Below are positions 45,441 through 57,269 of a stretch of 64,000 bases of DNA, one piece after another. The translations under genes were made by a program, and so were the position numbers. Each line of letters opens with the position of its first letter. The stretch's first letter is position 1. The notes below the pieces were generated by a model, which did no database searches, was not told the origin of the DNA, and was given only the letters and a program-made list of their open reading frames with translations. Origin of the DNA: Ceratopteris richardii (lineage: Eukaryota > Streptophyta > Polypodiopsida > Polypodiales > Pteridaceae); contig CM035406.1 in assembly GCA_020310875.1 (NCBI GenBank), positions 87,171,664-87,235,663 on the forward strand. The letters are read 5' to 3'.

Positions 45441-45779
45441 AAACTTCGTCACTTCAAAATGCACTTTTCTACCTGCTACAAGCTTCTCAAGTTCTTTCAA
45501 GAATTTCAGCCCAGCCATGAGGCTCAAATTCTTCGTCCGAAAATACTATAGGTGCATAGGCTAGGTTTCAATTTGATCTATGCATCTCCTTTCCACCTAC
45601 CTCTCTGGCATCCTCTCTTTTTTCTTCCTCGACTGCAATTTTACACATCCATAAGTGTGTCTTCATGCATCCATGAGGATCCAGATCCTACGGAATGCAT
45701 GAACTCCGTGTCATCTATGGCTCTATGGATTGGATTCCTCTATATAGGTGGTGCATATCTATGAGAATAATCTTTGAGA
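45441..45779. other. probable continuation of the gypsy remnant, weak
   Basis: Minus-strand frames here contain no firm motif. The region adjoins the gypsy protease remnant and may be its downstream part. Confidence 0.3.
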
Positions 45780-47060
45780 TTGACTTTATTTGTAACACCT
45801 AAGTGTTGCAAATACAACAAATTGGTCCCCCACTCTTGTGCTACTTGCAACTGTCTCATGAATTATGTTCCCAAAATCAACTCATAGGCCTAGTTTTTAC
45901 TAAAGTCACACATGGCAAAAGTATGATCGAACTCTACACCAAAAATACTGAGAGTTATCCCTTCTAGTAGTCCTAAGGATCTCCCTATGTGACCATTAGC
46001 CATTTGTAATTTCATTCTCATTGGTCTAAGTGTTGGCTTGCCCTAATGCTTCCATAGGGAAGTGGTAGCAATGGCAACTCCTACACCTAAGTTCAAAATA
46101 GCCTTGGCTGTGTAACCTTGATGAGTGATGGGGAGATAGGTGTTTCCTTCTTCTCCTTCGCTCATATCTCCTATCTTATCCAAGGGTATTTCTGGCATTG
46201 TTCTATGAGATCCTACCTGGGAATAACGTTTGACCATTTTAGGCACTTGGTCCGCTACGTGTTTCCACACTTCTGGTTTAACTTGAGTAGCTCCTCTAAG
46301 GTAAGATTGCACTGCACTTAGTGTTCTTTACTATCTCCATGTTCCTAGGTATAACTGAGTCTTCGTTTCTTACCATGACCATGGGTGCTCTCATACAAGT
46401 GGACTTTGCTTCCCATGGGCTTGTGAAATGAGGCAATTCTTGTAGGGAATTAGACTCGAAATCTAATTGTTCACTAGATTGGGCATCCTCTTGTTCTCCA
46501 TAAATAGAGGGAATGTCTTATGGGAATTGATCATGCAGGTCATCTACAAGTTCAATGGGAGGGAAATTTTCAATTTCCTTGGCCCATTTCTCTTCTTGAA
46601 TCTCTCTTAGAAATTCTTGGGAATACCAATTCATAGAAGAAAAGGTTTCTGGTTCAGTGGAATTAGGCACATAAGCTTCTTAGGAAGGAATGCTCATCCT
46701 TTCACTTGCCTTGTGCTTACCCTGAGAGGTGGCTTCTTTTCCAGATTTTGCAATTAAGCTCTCCAATCTTTCTAATATTCCATCAAAATGCAATTGACTC
46801 TTAGCTGAAGTAAAGTAGTTAAAGAGATGGCTGGCTTCAAAGATGGTTTGAGCCAATTCTACCATCTTGGCAAAAAGCTTTGTTCTTTCAATCTCTAGGT
46901 CAGCTCTAGGGTAACATTTTTCATGATCTGTTACATTTGGATCTTCTTGGATTCTGGCCTGATATGCTTTAAGCATCATGTCTAGATCTTCGGGAGTGGA
47001 ATCTGCTAGGACTGATCCTATTCTATGGAGTGGTGGGGTTATCTAAGGTGGATTAGAAGG
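45780..47060 (-). pseudogene. Ty3/gypsy-like gag end and protease remnant
   Basis: Minus-strand frames 46680-46979 and 46043-46312 and the intervening sequence read as one decayed protein. It has an acidic and Lys-rich gag end, then THQGYTAKAILNLGVGVAIA, which resembles gypsy retropepsins (normally with Asp where Asn now stands in the NLG). Downstream, a degraded AYELILGT then FMRQLQVAQEW near 45830 fits the protease C-terminal half. Several stops are present. RT was not found, so the identification rests on the protease pattern alone. Confidence 0.5.
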
Positions 47061-47751
47061 TGGCGAATTAGAATGTGATGGGGATGGTGGTGGAGGTGAT
47101 ATGTGAGAGTGCATTTGAGAGGTGAGTTCAACTATCTTGTCCTTTGTTTCTCTTAGGCTTTCCTCAAGTTTGCTCATCTTCTTAGACCATTGTCTTTTCA
47201 TTTGCTCAGGGTTGTCCTTTCAAGCTCTTGTCCTTTTGTTAGTTCGGCTCTCAGTCTCACTAATCTATGAACTCTTTTCCTGACCTAAGCCTTGATTCTG
47301 TTGTAACACATGAGTAGGTAATTCATTTGGTTTCAGTCATTTCGTTTTGTTCAGTCTCATAGACTATGTCCAATCGCTCTCCAATTTCTAGGTAGCCTAA
47401 TTGCGAGAGTCATATCTCTCAATGTTACTTCCTCTATCTAAAACAGTTTTCTCAAATTCATCATGCTTTGTGAGTTGTTTAGTTGTTAGTGAAGTCCAGT
47501 TTTCAACCTAACTGAGTGGACGGACAGCTTGTTTTGAGGCAAAGAATTGCCAAACCAAAACTACTCCAAATTGAGTGTTTCATAGCTCATTTGAAAGCTA
47601 TTAGTGTCTAGTTTGAGTGAACAAAGTCTCAAATTTTTGTTCTTCAGTGATACCAGTTTTCATTCTAAGGTTCAATTGTAGGTAAAAGTCTTAATCCTGA
47701 GAAGGTCTTCTACACTTTTCGCTGCACATCGGAGAGGACTTCTCCAAAAGT
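47061..47751. other. no gene recognised; probably holds the 5' LTR of copia Q
   Basis: No open frame with a domain was seen. Because a primer site starts at 47752, a 5' LTR should end near 47750, but its left border and a matching 3' copy could not be found. Confidence 0.4.
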
Positions 47752-47897
47752 TGGTACCAGAGCATTGGATCTTGAAGAGGCAAAGCATTGGAACTCAAGT
47801 AAAGCAAAGGAGAAGCTAGAAATCAAGGGGGAGCTTTGTAAATTCAAGAGAGAGCACCACAACATATTGAGGTATACTTCAAACTTGGAAGTTTTCA

Positions 47898-48900
47898 ATG
47901 GCTGATTTAGGAAGCAAGCTGAGAAGTTAGATAAAGATAATTTTCAGTCTTGGAGGTATAGAATAACAAATTACCATAAAGGTAAAGTTTTATGGAGTCT
48001 AGTTACTGGAGATGATCCACAACGAGCGGACCTTCAAGATCCCAGCATCACTCCAACACAAAGGAGACAATTTGTAGATTGGGAAGAGAGGAATCGAAGG
48101 GTGGTGTTCCTCATTTCAAAATTTATTTCTAACACTATGATTGATCATGTGCAAAGCCTAGAGATAGCCAAGGAAGTTTTGGAAGCATTGGAGAAGGTGT
48201 ATGCTACCTTAACGAGGTCAAAAGATGCAACTCAAGAACGAGCTCAACAACATGAAGAAAAGCTCAAATCAAAGCATTAGTGAGTATACGTTGAAGATTA
48301 AGGAGCTTCGAGATCAGGTAGCATCAGTTGGATGCAAGATAGAAGAAGAAGACAATGTCCAAACAACCCTCAATGGCTTGAGGAGTGAAGAGAAGTGGAA
48401 GCCCCTCATCACAAACATTCTTTATAGATACCCTCTACCAACACTCGACGAGGTTATACCAAATCTTGTGGCTGAAGAGGTTGCTCAACAAGGAGAAGGC
48501 AACAAAGGTAAGGATGGCCATAGCCAAATGTTATATGCAGGTCGAGGTAGGAAAGGAACTCAAGAGGAGGCTCATTAGGAAGAGGAAGAAGCTACAACAA
48601 CACCAATTCCAGCCAACATAACTTAGAGGACAACAAGGACAACTCAAATGACAACACATATGGAAGAGTTCGAGGAAGAAATAGAGGAAGTAGTCGAGGT
48701 TCATACAATCCTCATAAAGGTACAACATGTTATCATTGTGGTAAAGTAGAACATTATGCAGATGATTGTTGGAAAAAGAATGGAAGGTTGAATGGAGGCA
48801 ACAAAAGGAGCCAAAATAACTATGCGAGTACATCAAGTGAAGGAGACAAGCAAACCATGCTTGCCATGAAGCATGAGTACAACACCCCGACAAGTGATGA
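47898..48900 (+). pseudogene. copia Q gag
   Basis: ATG 47898 (MADLGSK) begins the gag, but a frameshift within the first few codons moves the rest to the frame starting EKLDKDNFQSWRYRI. Another shift near 48215 leads to the open part 48225-48578 (ISEYTLKIKELRDQVASVG, LNGLRSEEKWKPL). The CCHC knuckle TCYHCGKVEHYADDCW is perfect at 48728-48769, in yet another frame. The three frame changes make this a pseudogene. Confidence 0.82.
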
Positions 48901-50277
48901 TCAAAAATGGTTTATAGATTCAGGTTGCAGCAACCATGTGACATGCGAATGAGATTTATTCACAAATTTACAAGCTCCAAGTGGAAAAGGATGTGTGGAG
49001 ACTAGTCATGAAACTCAACACACAATTGAGCATGTTGGAGAAATCAAGCTTGGAGACAAGAAGGTATTGACTTATGTTCTTCATGTTCCTACTATTGCAA
49101 AGAATTTGATTTTAGTAGGATAAATAGTAGAGAAAGGATATCATGTTATCATCAATGAAAAAGGCTACTTTATAAAGAATCCAAAAGAAGGATTCAAGGT
49201 TGTTGCTCAAGGAAGGAAGGAAGGTAGGATGTTCACTTTGGGCATTCAACAACCACATGGAGAGGTGATGTATATTCAGTTTGGAAACAAGAGGATTGTT
49301 GAAATCAATTTGTGGCACAAAAGATTTGGACATATCGACATTCCCAAGCTCAAGTACATGAGCAACCATGAAGTGGTAAGAGGTCTTCCAAGATTCAATG
49401 ATGCTTTGACTACATGAGTTTTGTGAAGCATGCCAACTAGGAAAGAAAGCTTGACAACCATTCAAGAAGAGCAACTATGTAGCAAGGAATGTCCTCGACT
49501 TGATACACACGGATGTATGGGGACCATCACAACAACCATCGATGGTTGGTAAGAGATATTTTGTCACTTTTATTGATGATCGTTCAAGAAAAGTATGGAT
49601 ATTTTGCATAAAACAAAAATCAGATGTGTTCTCTATGTTCACGAGATTTAAATCACATGTAGAAAAGAAAACAGGACGATACATAAAGACCTTGCGGTCT
49701 AATGGAGGAGGAGAATATTTCTCCAAAGAATTTTCAGATTTTCTTTATGAAAATGGCATCAAATGACAATTTACATGTAGGTACACACCTCAGCAAAATG
49801 GAATTGTTGAAAGGAAAAATAGACATATGTCGGAAGTTGCAAGATGCATGCTCAACAAAATGAATGTTCTACTAAACTATTGGGCTGAAGCAACTAGTAC
49901 GGCTGTTTATTTGATGAACAAGTGCACAATGGCTGGAGTGCAGAATTTAACTCCCGAGGAGGTTTATTCTGGTAAGAAACCTGACCTTACACATCTCAAA
50001 GTTTTTGGATCTGTGTGTTATGTTCACATTCCTCAAGAACTAAGGACAAAGATGGAGCCAAAGTCGAAAACAATGTATTTTCCTTGGATATTCATCGGAG
50101 CAAAAAGGATATAGGTGCTACAATCCGATGACAAAGGAGCTACAAGTCTCCCGAGATGTGGTATTTGATGAGCTAAGACCATGATTTGGAGACAAAGGGA
50201 AAGAGAAGATTCTTGAAGAGGATTGCAAAGATGATGGAGGTGTTGTCCAAGAAGAATTTCAGCAAATAAGCACTCAA
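48901..50277 (+). pseudogene. copia Q protease and integrase
   Basis: The protease has an intact FIDSGCSNHVT (DSG at 48917-48925), then a TGA. After LHVPTIAKNL and a TAA comes the integrase zinc region (HKRFGHIDIPKLKYM); the following cysteines are split by frame changes near 49417. The core at 49500-49766 has the first Asp in HTDVWGP, but the second is Asn (RSNGGGEY, codon 49701-49703). A TGA lies at 49764-49766, and the Glu survives in VERKNRH. The C-terminal FGSVCYVHIP region ends in a frameshift near 50085. Confidence 0.85.
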
Positions 50278-51950
50278 ATGTCAGATCTAGAAGCTTCTAC
50301 ATCACATGGAGAAAGCTCAACATGGAAGAGGAGACTAAGGAGTCATTCCTCATCACCAACATCAAGTTATGAAAGATTTGAAGTTGAAAGTGCTGCCCAA
50401 AATAGTGATTCAAATGCAAGTGAAGAAGAGTATGAAGAGGTGATTATGTCAAAGATAAAGTTGAACTGGTTGAAGAAGAAATATTCAAAAGGAAATGATA
50501 GGATGTCTTTGAGATCAAGGTATCCAATTCAAAGGCTGAGTTATGATAGTTTTATTGCAAAGCATTTCGCATATATGAAATAGGTGGTCAAAGACAAAGA
50601 ACCAGATGCATATGAAGAAGCATGTACACAAAAAGAACAGCAGCAAGCTATGCAAGAAGAGATAAAAGCTCTCAAGGATAATCACACATGGGAGCTAGTT
50701 CCAAAGGCTAAAGGTATGAAGATTGTTCCAAATAAATGGGTGTTTAAAATAAAGAGAAATGTGGATGGTTCTCTAGCTAGGCATAAAGCTAGACTAGTAG
50801 CAAAAGGATTCAAGCAGATTCACAGCATCGATGAGACTTTCAGCCCGGTTGCAAGGATGGGAACAATTAGAACCTTGATTACAATGAGTGCAGCAAGGAG
50901 ATGACCATTGTACCAACTTGACATAAAAAATGCTTTTGTCAATGAATAACTTCAAGAAGAGGTATACATGAGTCAACCGATTGGATTTCAAGATTAAAAG
51001 CATCCAAATTTTGTTTGCAGATTGAAGAAATCTTTGTATGGTCTTAATCAAGCACCACATGCTTGGAACTAAAGATTGGTTGAGTAACTCACAAGGTGTG
51101 GGTATAGTCCAAGGAGTGAAGATCCTTCTCTCTACATGAAGAAAGAAGAAGTAAAGCAGGTATACATCTGCATATATATTGATGATCTCATCATAACAGG
51201 AAGTAATGTCGCAGGAATACAAGAGATTAAAAAAAAAACTTGGTGAGGAGTTTAAAATTTCAGATCTTGGTGAGCTGAAATATTTTTTAGGCATTGAGGT
51301 AGTCTATGGGAAAGATGGCATCTACTTGATGCAAAGAAGGTACATGTTGGATGTTCTTTCCAGATTTGGAAAGAGTGAATGCAAACCATTCACTCAACCT
51401 ATGGACACAAATGTAAAGCTATGCTCAAATGATGGAGAGAACTTACATGATGCAACTACATACAGGAGTATTATAGGTTCATTGATCTATGCTACGATCA
51501 CAAGACCAGATTTGTGTTACATTATTGGATTTCTTTCTCAATTTATGAAAACTCCAACAAGTGAACATTGAAATTCAGCCAAACGAGTGCTAAGATATGT
51601 GAAGCACAAAGTCAATCATGCCTTATTTTATAGAAATGATGAAGACTTGTAAGTGAAGGGCTTTAGTGATGCTGATTGGGCTACTTCAAAGGAAGACAGA
51701 AGATCAACTTAAGGTTATGTATTCATGATAGGTAGCAAACTTATCACATGGAGCTCGAACAAGCAACCTACTGTTGCACTATCATTTATAGAAGTTGAAT
51801 ATAGAGGATTAGCCTTTGCAACTTGTGAAGCTATGTGGATTAAGACGTTCTTGGCTGATTTTGATGTGTAGGCAAAGATCATTCCAATTTATGGTGATAA
51901 CATGTCAAGCATTCACTTGACAAACAATCCAATGTTTCATATTTTTCTTC
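50278..51950 (+). pseudogene. copia Q linker, reverse transcriptase and RNase H
   Basis: The Ser-rich integrase-RT linker is open at 50278-50583 and RT at 50584-50904 (PNKWVFKIKRNVDG, ARLVAKGFKQ). Several in-frame stops follow (50902, 50946, 50994, 51068). The catalytic site is YIDD, a tolerated variant of YVDD, at 51175-51186. The open frame 51206-51571 covers the RT connection. RNase H shows FSDADWATSKEDRRST, a degraded SSTEAEY (SFIEVEY) and YGDNMSSIHL. It ends abruptly after MFH at about 51945. Confidence 0.85.
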
Positions 51951-52394
51951 AAATAGAAGGAAAATGGAGGCATTTACTTCAACAAGTAGCGGAGGCTAAA
52001 AGAGAATCAATCAAAAGAGAATCAAATCCAAAAACTGAACCGGAAGAGAAGAGTGGCTGCCCAAATTAGTGGAGGAGTTTGAATCATGTTTAGTAGCTTA
52101 CAATATTCAAAGCCAAGTCATCTGCATCATTCTCTAGCACTTTGGATTTGTGCTCATGTGTCACATCCTTCTTTTGCTTCCAAACACACATTGAAATGAG
52201 ATAGAGATTGAATTCCGATCAATAAGAAAAACTTTGGATGTCTATGAAGATTGTCATCTCTTGAGATTTTTTGTTTCTTCTTCCTAGAAAAAAAAGGTTA
52301 TAACAAGAACTTTACTCTTCTCTATGTCTCATATTTTTATGGCCATAAACACAAATAGATCACAGTAATGCTAGACCTACAAAATAAATTATGG

Positions 52395-52444
<50 letters not shown>

Positions 52445-53724
52445 CAAAGCTCTCTCTCACTCTTGCATTTCTCCAGTTGTGGAACACTCTTCATCTTGTG
52501 TTGCATGCTAGGTGCTTCCTTTTTCGATCATGACAACAGTTTATTGCAGCACCTATAGACACAAAATTCCATGCAAACATATAATTTTTTATGCATGGAT
52601 CATGAAAAGGCATCCTCTAAAAACTATCATACAAATAATAATGCGCCAAACTATATTGGTATCTACACAAAGTATACATATACATCGATTCATACATGAT
52701 TATTCGTAGAATTATCTATACATCTACTTGAAGCACTTCGAATTAGTAGAAACACTATAAGGAAGTTGCTCTCGCACATAATCACTAATACAAAATACAA
52801 GAGGAAATAAGTGCAAAAAAAGAGGAGAAGAAGATGCCACAATCTCAATCAAGTACAACTCATGAAAATTTCATAGCCTCGATGCCTATGATGATTGGAA
52901 GGAAGCCATGATTCTTGGGGAAGTGCCTGAAGATCATCGCAGGCACAAAAGAAAAAAGAGTATATGCCATCATTACACAAAACAAAGCTTCACATAAAAA
53001 TTAGTGCACCTCTCCAGCCCCCCCTCTAATAGTTTTCATCTTTCCCATTGCGCATGAGAATCCCCAGCTTCATTATATGCATTTGCTTCCTGTAGAGATA
53101 AGTATATGTCGAAAAATTCACACACACAGCATGCCTTGTAGTAGTGAGGGACACTACCATAAGCAATTTGGGTGGCTCCTTTGTAAAAGAACCCTCAAAA
53201 GAACACACCTTTCCTCCCTTCTTTCCAATCACGTGTCAAGAAGGCCCAGATTCTTGCCATGCAACCATCAGTTTGCTATGGATAACTGCACTTTGTACTT
53301 TTATTGGTTGTGCATGAATATCTACTCTATTGAACAATACTTTTTCCTTATCTTGATTTCCCCTTCTTCATATATGATTCCCTTCAACTGAACTTAAGTA
53401 TAGCATAAACATGCCAATTTGAGGAATGTGATTATGATGGTAGCTCTCCAAATTCCCATGTAGCTTTCACCATTTCCCACATGCTTTATAGCCAATCTTG
53501 TGCTATCTAGCTGAAGTTGAATGGGTTGAAACCTCATAAGAAAAAAGGGTTAAAGTATCTCTTTTTTTTTTCTCTTGTCAAAGTTTGACACTGTGATGAA
53601 TTCGTGATATTTGAGAGCTTTCAAACTTGCACTATTGCCCTCCATGGTCTCCTATATACTTCTTATTTGAACAAAAAAAGGCTTGGAATTTCTAAGTGTG
53701 AATTCTTGAAGTTGATATTACTTG
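51951..53724. other. no gene recognised
   Basis: The short open frames (for example 52512-52709 and 53077-53391) show no domains. The only structured feature is the tetranucleotide microsatellite at 52392. Confidence 0.45.
52392..52445 (+). repeat. (CT)n-(ATCT)n microsatellite
   Basis: A short CT run changes into about ten copies of TATC/ATCT, ending in CTCAAAGC. It is a candidate length-polymorphic marker. Confidence 0.95.
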
Positions 53725-54620
53725 TAGATAGGTAGGCACAAATGAAATACAATGCAATTATAAATATGTTTTGTGAGATGTCATACTATGTAAAGCATTC
53801 GGTCGGTATATCTACATATGGACATTCTAATTTTTGAATGCCATGAGGGACTTGTCTCAAAGCTTATAGCACAGATATTCCCAATCTCATTAATGTGCAT
53901 TGTTTTTGCACATAGGGAAGCTTTGGTTGTTGCTGATGGATTCCCAATCTCATTAATGTGCACTGTTTTTGCACATAGGGAAGGTTTGGCTGTTCTTGAT
54001 GGATGTAAAGCTTTTGCCTGTCTTTCTTACGTGAATGAAATTTCTAGCAAAGTATACACATGGATAAATGGTATACTTGAAGTATGTGACATCATGCAGA
54101 GCATTCACATCCCACATTATATGTGACACAAGTTTCCCATGAAAGAAACGCAATTATAAACTATTGCATTGTATGATGATAAAGCGGCACATTAAATGTG
54201 ACACAAGTTTCCCATGAAAGAAACGTAATTATAAACTATTGCATTGTATATGATAAAACGGTAGAGATAGGTAGGCACAAATGAAATACAGTGCAATTAT
54301 AAATATGTTTTGTGAGATGTAATACTATATAAAGCATTCGGTTGGTATATCTATAGATGGACATTCTAATTTTTGAATGCCATGAGGGACTTATCTCAAA
54401 GCTTATTAGCATAAATATTCCCAATCTCATTAATGTGCATTGTTTTGCACATAAGAGAACTTTGGCTGTTGTTGATGGATGTAAAGCTTTTCCCTATCTT
54501 TCTTAGGTGTATGAAATTTCTATCAAAGTATACACATGGATAAATGGCATACTTGAAGTATGTGACATCATGCAAAGCATTCACACCCCACATTATATGT
54601 GACACAAGTTTCCCATGAAA
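53725..54620 (+). repeat. two imperfect copies of a block of about 0.4 kb, with smaller duplications inside
   Basis: The block beginning GATAGGTAGGCACAAATGAA occurs at 53727 and again at 54265, and both copies run to ACAAGTTTCCCATGAAA (about 54143 and 54620). Copy 1 contains an extra 63-bp tandem duplication (53878 and 53941). A 68-bp repeat (GACACAAGTTTCCCATGAAA at 54125 and 54191) separates the copies. No coding frame is conserved between them, so it does not look like a gene. Confidence 0.9.
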
Positions 54621-54749
54621 TTGAGGACATAGGCTATGCTTGGAGAATTGACTTTGATGATTGCTTCCTTCTCAAGCAGAGAATGAACTCTTGAGACAAC
54701 TCAAAGACTCATCTTCTTCTTGGGAATAACCCCCCAAGATTGAAGGGTT

Positions 54750-55410
54750 AAGATGGACCAATGATACAAACTAGACAAAATTATGAAGTTACATAAGCAC
54801 CTTGACTTCCATATTTCCCTTAACAAGGGATGGTGTCAAAACTGGTCTAACATCATATGGCAAGTCATGTGTGGATACCTGTGGCAACCTCTCATTGAGA
54901 ACAAAAAAATTCTCCATCATGGAATCTGGACCAATGCCAAAGCTAATAAAATCTATGGGGCCCCTCACTGGTGTAAGCATTGCATCCGTGGCAGAGAGGA
55001 CCTTGATCATCTCTTCTTCTCTTGCCCTAGAAGCAATTGGATTTGGCAATCTCACGCTAAGATTTTGAATTTAACAAGACAAATCAGCTAGAAACAAGCT
55101 CTACTTGGAGAAACAATTAGCTTCTCTTCAACTATGTAGAATGCCATCAAGGTAGAATGCCATCCGAGGGGAAGTGCTATGGAAAGAAAGATGTGCGATA
55201 AACTTTGATGGCCATCAAAAAGAGTGATCAATTGAAAAATCTTTATACCTATTAGGTAGAAGAATATGTAATTGTAAAAAGTCTCCCCCTTTTAGACACC
55301 ATAGAATATTTGTCCTGAAAAACAATAAAATTAAAATAAAATTAAAATCAAGTGGGTCGCTCACGAAGGCAATGAAAAAATCATTAAACTTCTCAACAAC
55401 TCTCTTTAAA
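54750..55410 (+). pseudogene. LINE ORF2 C-terminal fragment (RT zinc-binding domain)
   Basis: The frame 54783-55091 contains WCKHCIRGREDLDHLFFSC, a C-x2-C...H...C pattern characteristic of the zinc-binding domain after plant LINE reverse transcriptases. The following sequence, through stops and frame changes, parallels the fragment at 59090-59390 (RCA-x-NFD, SIEKSL, NCKKSP). It is a 5'-truncated, decayed LINE insertion; no poly-A tail or target duplication was identified. Confidence 0.7.
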
Positions 55411-56690
55411 ACATTTCTCTCTCGTCGAATCCTAGTTATCCTCTCGATTTTGGTCAGTTATAGCTTTTGGGCCATGATACCCTTGCTTTGTGGGATATGG
55501 GGGATCCCATAGCTTGCTCATTTATCTACCTATCCCTTGAGGGTGGAAAAACAGATCTATGATCTTCCACCTATGCTCAGGTTTAGTTCGCAAACTACTA
55601 TGTCTACCTCCAGCAAGTTAGCACCTTGCAAGCAAATCGATGCATAGAAAACCTGTTCAAATGCTGCAAATCATCTGTACGTAGGTTTGTTATGTGTGAG
55701 AAAGATATCCACTGTCCAAATCTTTGTAACTAGCAAGGTAAGGTTGTTGGTCGTGAAGCCTTAATACTATATAGTCACACATAGACGAGATCATGCAAAC
55801 ATAGAGACTTCAATGGGCGTATAAATGTGTACATATACTCATTCAAGATGCATAACACAGAAAGGATGCACAACACAGAAAGGCATCTCTGGACGGACAA
55901 TCAGTACACACGAAATAATAATGAACAAAATGAATCCTGGGATAGATAGATAATTGAGAACTGTGTGCAGATACAAAATTCGTGACAAGTGTACGTCTAG
56001 AATTGCTTAGATGAGGCACAAAAGAATGATGGATAACAATCATCGTTTAGCAAAAGGCGCCCCCATCCATTAATGATGGGCAGACAAACGCGGGGTATCA
56101 TTGTCTGATAGAGTCTTAATCACCATCATCTATCAAAATTAAAACCTCTTATCACAAATACTCAATACTGATAGACGGATCAAATGTACACAGATAAAAC
56201 AGCAGAAAAATCTACATAAGATGCACATAACAATGTTAAATCACTGCCCAATTCGAGTCTTCATCATCATCTGAATATAATAACACAAGAGAAATGTGCG
56301 AATCATCAATGAGTATAATTCAGAGCTATGAAGCATCATACAGTACAAATTGCTGAGGACTACAATGAAGATGGAAAAGATGTACTTGGTAATTCAAGAC
56401 ATTCACCAACGATATTGAATAAATCCTGTCTTCTACTGCTAATTATGTTGATGACAAAAAATACACGAAGTATCGAGCTATAAGGACTGTCTGCCCAGAT
56501 ACAATGGAAACTGTGGAGCAGCGGAAGCCAAAGAATCATGGCATCATGATGTTCTCTGCATATGGACGAACAACATGCGATCTTCAACAGCATAACATCT
56601 AAATAGCCAATAATGCAGAAAAACTCCACAGAATCGTACGCAGGTGAGACGATTGCCACTTTTGACATTTGTCGCTTGTTATATTCCATA
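55411..56690. other. no gene recognised; includes the 3' flank of the SAP gene
   Basis: Only short, unsupported frames are present. The 3' untranslated region of the minus-strand SAP gene should lie in roughly the last 300-400 bases, but a clear polyadenylation signal was not identified. Confidence 0.4.
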
Positions 56691-57269
56691 TCAGATCTTC
56701 TCTACTTTCAGGGCTTTAACGATCGGATTCGCCCTGGCTATGGCCTCCTTCCCTGCAGCCTTGTAGTCGAAAGTGCAGCTATGCTTCTCGGAGTACCTGT
56801 GCAAAGCACAGAAGTTGTTTCCGCACCGACATTTAAACCCATAAAGGCCTAATCTCTTCTTGCAGGTAAGACATTTATTTGTGTGACGCCCTCGTGACGC
56901 AGATTGATGGAGAATACACTGGGAAACTTCAAGGAACACTCGATCCGCATCTGAAGCAGGCGCAGCAAGTTGAAGTGCAATTTCTGATGTCGACGTCACA
57001 GATGAAGAAATACACAGAGGAGATGGAGATTTCAGGCACGTTTTCTCCGATCCGTAAGAAGACACTCGCAAAGGTGCAGATGCGGAAATTGCAGAAACCT
57101 CGGAATTGTTGTCTTTCGCCATCATGAGCTCCCCGTAGCACTTAGAGCACAAGTTCATGGTTGCAGCACAGCCAACAAGGCCGCAGTTGTTAATGCATGG
57201 CACAATGCCCTCTTTTTTCTGGCAACCGCTCCCGTTGGCTGTGTCACAATTCCAACTGTCCTGCGCCAT
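56691..57269 (-). CDS. A20/AN1 zinc-finger stress-associated protein (SAP family)
   Basis: A 192-residue protein with an A20 finger at residues 25-44 (C25, C29, C41, C44 in C-x3-C-x11-C-x2-C) and an AN1 finger at 133-165 (C133, C136, C147, C149, C154, H157, H163, C165). The tail KALKVEKI is typical of plant SAPs, which are about 130-200 residues and intronless in the coding part. Family members bind ubiquitin through A20 and help plants respond to cold, salt, drought and other stress; this function is inferred from the family. The open frame extends 48 codons upstream, but that part is Cys/Leu-rich without similarity, and MAQDSWNC fits the family N-terminus, so ATG 57269 was chosen. The Ser-rich linker between fingers is probably disordered. 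No defect is visible. It is the only convincing host gene here. Confidence 0.95.
   Translation of the reverse strand: MAQDSWNCDTANGSGCQKKEGIVPCINNCGLVGCAATMNLCSKCYGELMMAKDNNSEVSAISASAPLRVSSYGSEKTCLKSPSPLCISSSVTSTSEIALQLAAPASDADRVFLEVSQCILHQSASRGRHTNKCLTCKKRLGLYGFKCRCGNNFCALHRYSEKHSCTFDYKAAGKEAIARANPIVKALKVEKI

Larger units (their letters stand above)
47752..51950 (+). mobile_element. copia Q, without recognisable 3' end
   Basis: TGGTACCAGAGC at 47752-47763 matches the initiator-Met primer site with one mismatch. Gag, protease, integrase, RT and RNase H follow in copia order. The RNase H alignment fails at 51945, just before the HARTKHIE motif; no polypurine tract or 3' LTR was found. Many stops and frameshifts are present, several of them apparent C-to-T or G-to-A changes. 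Confidence 0.85.
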
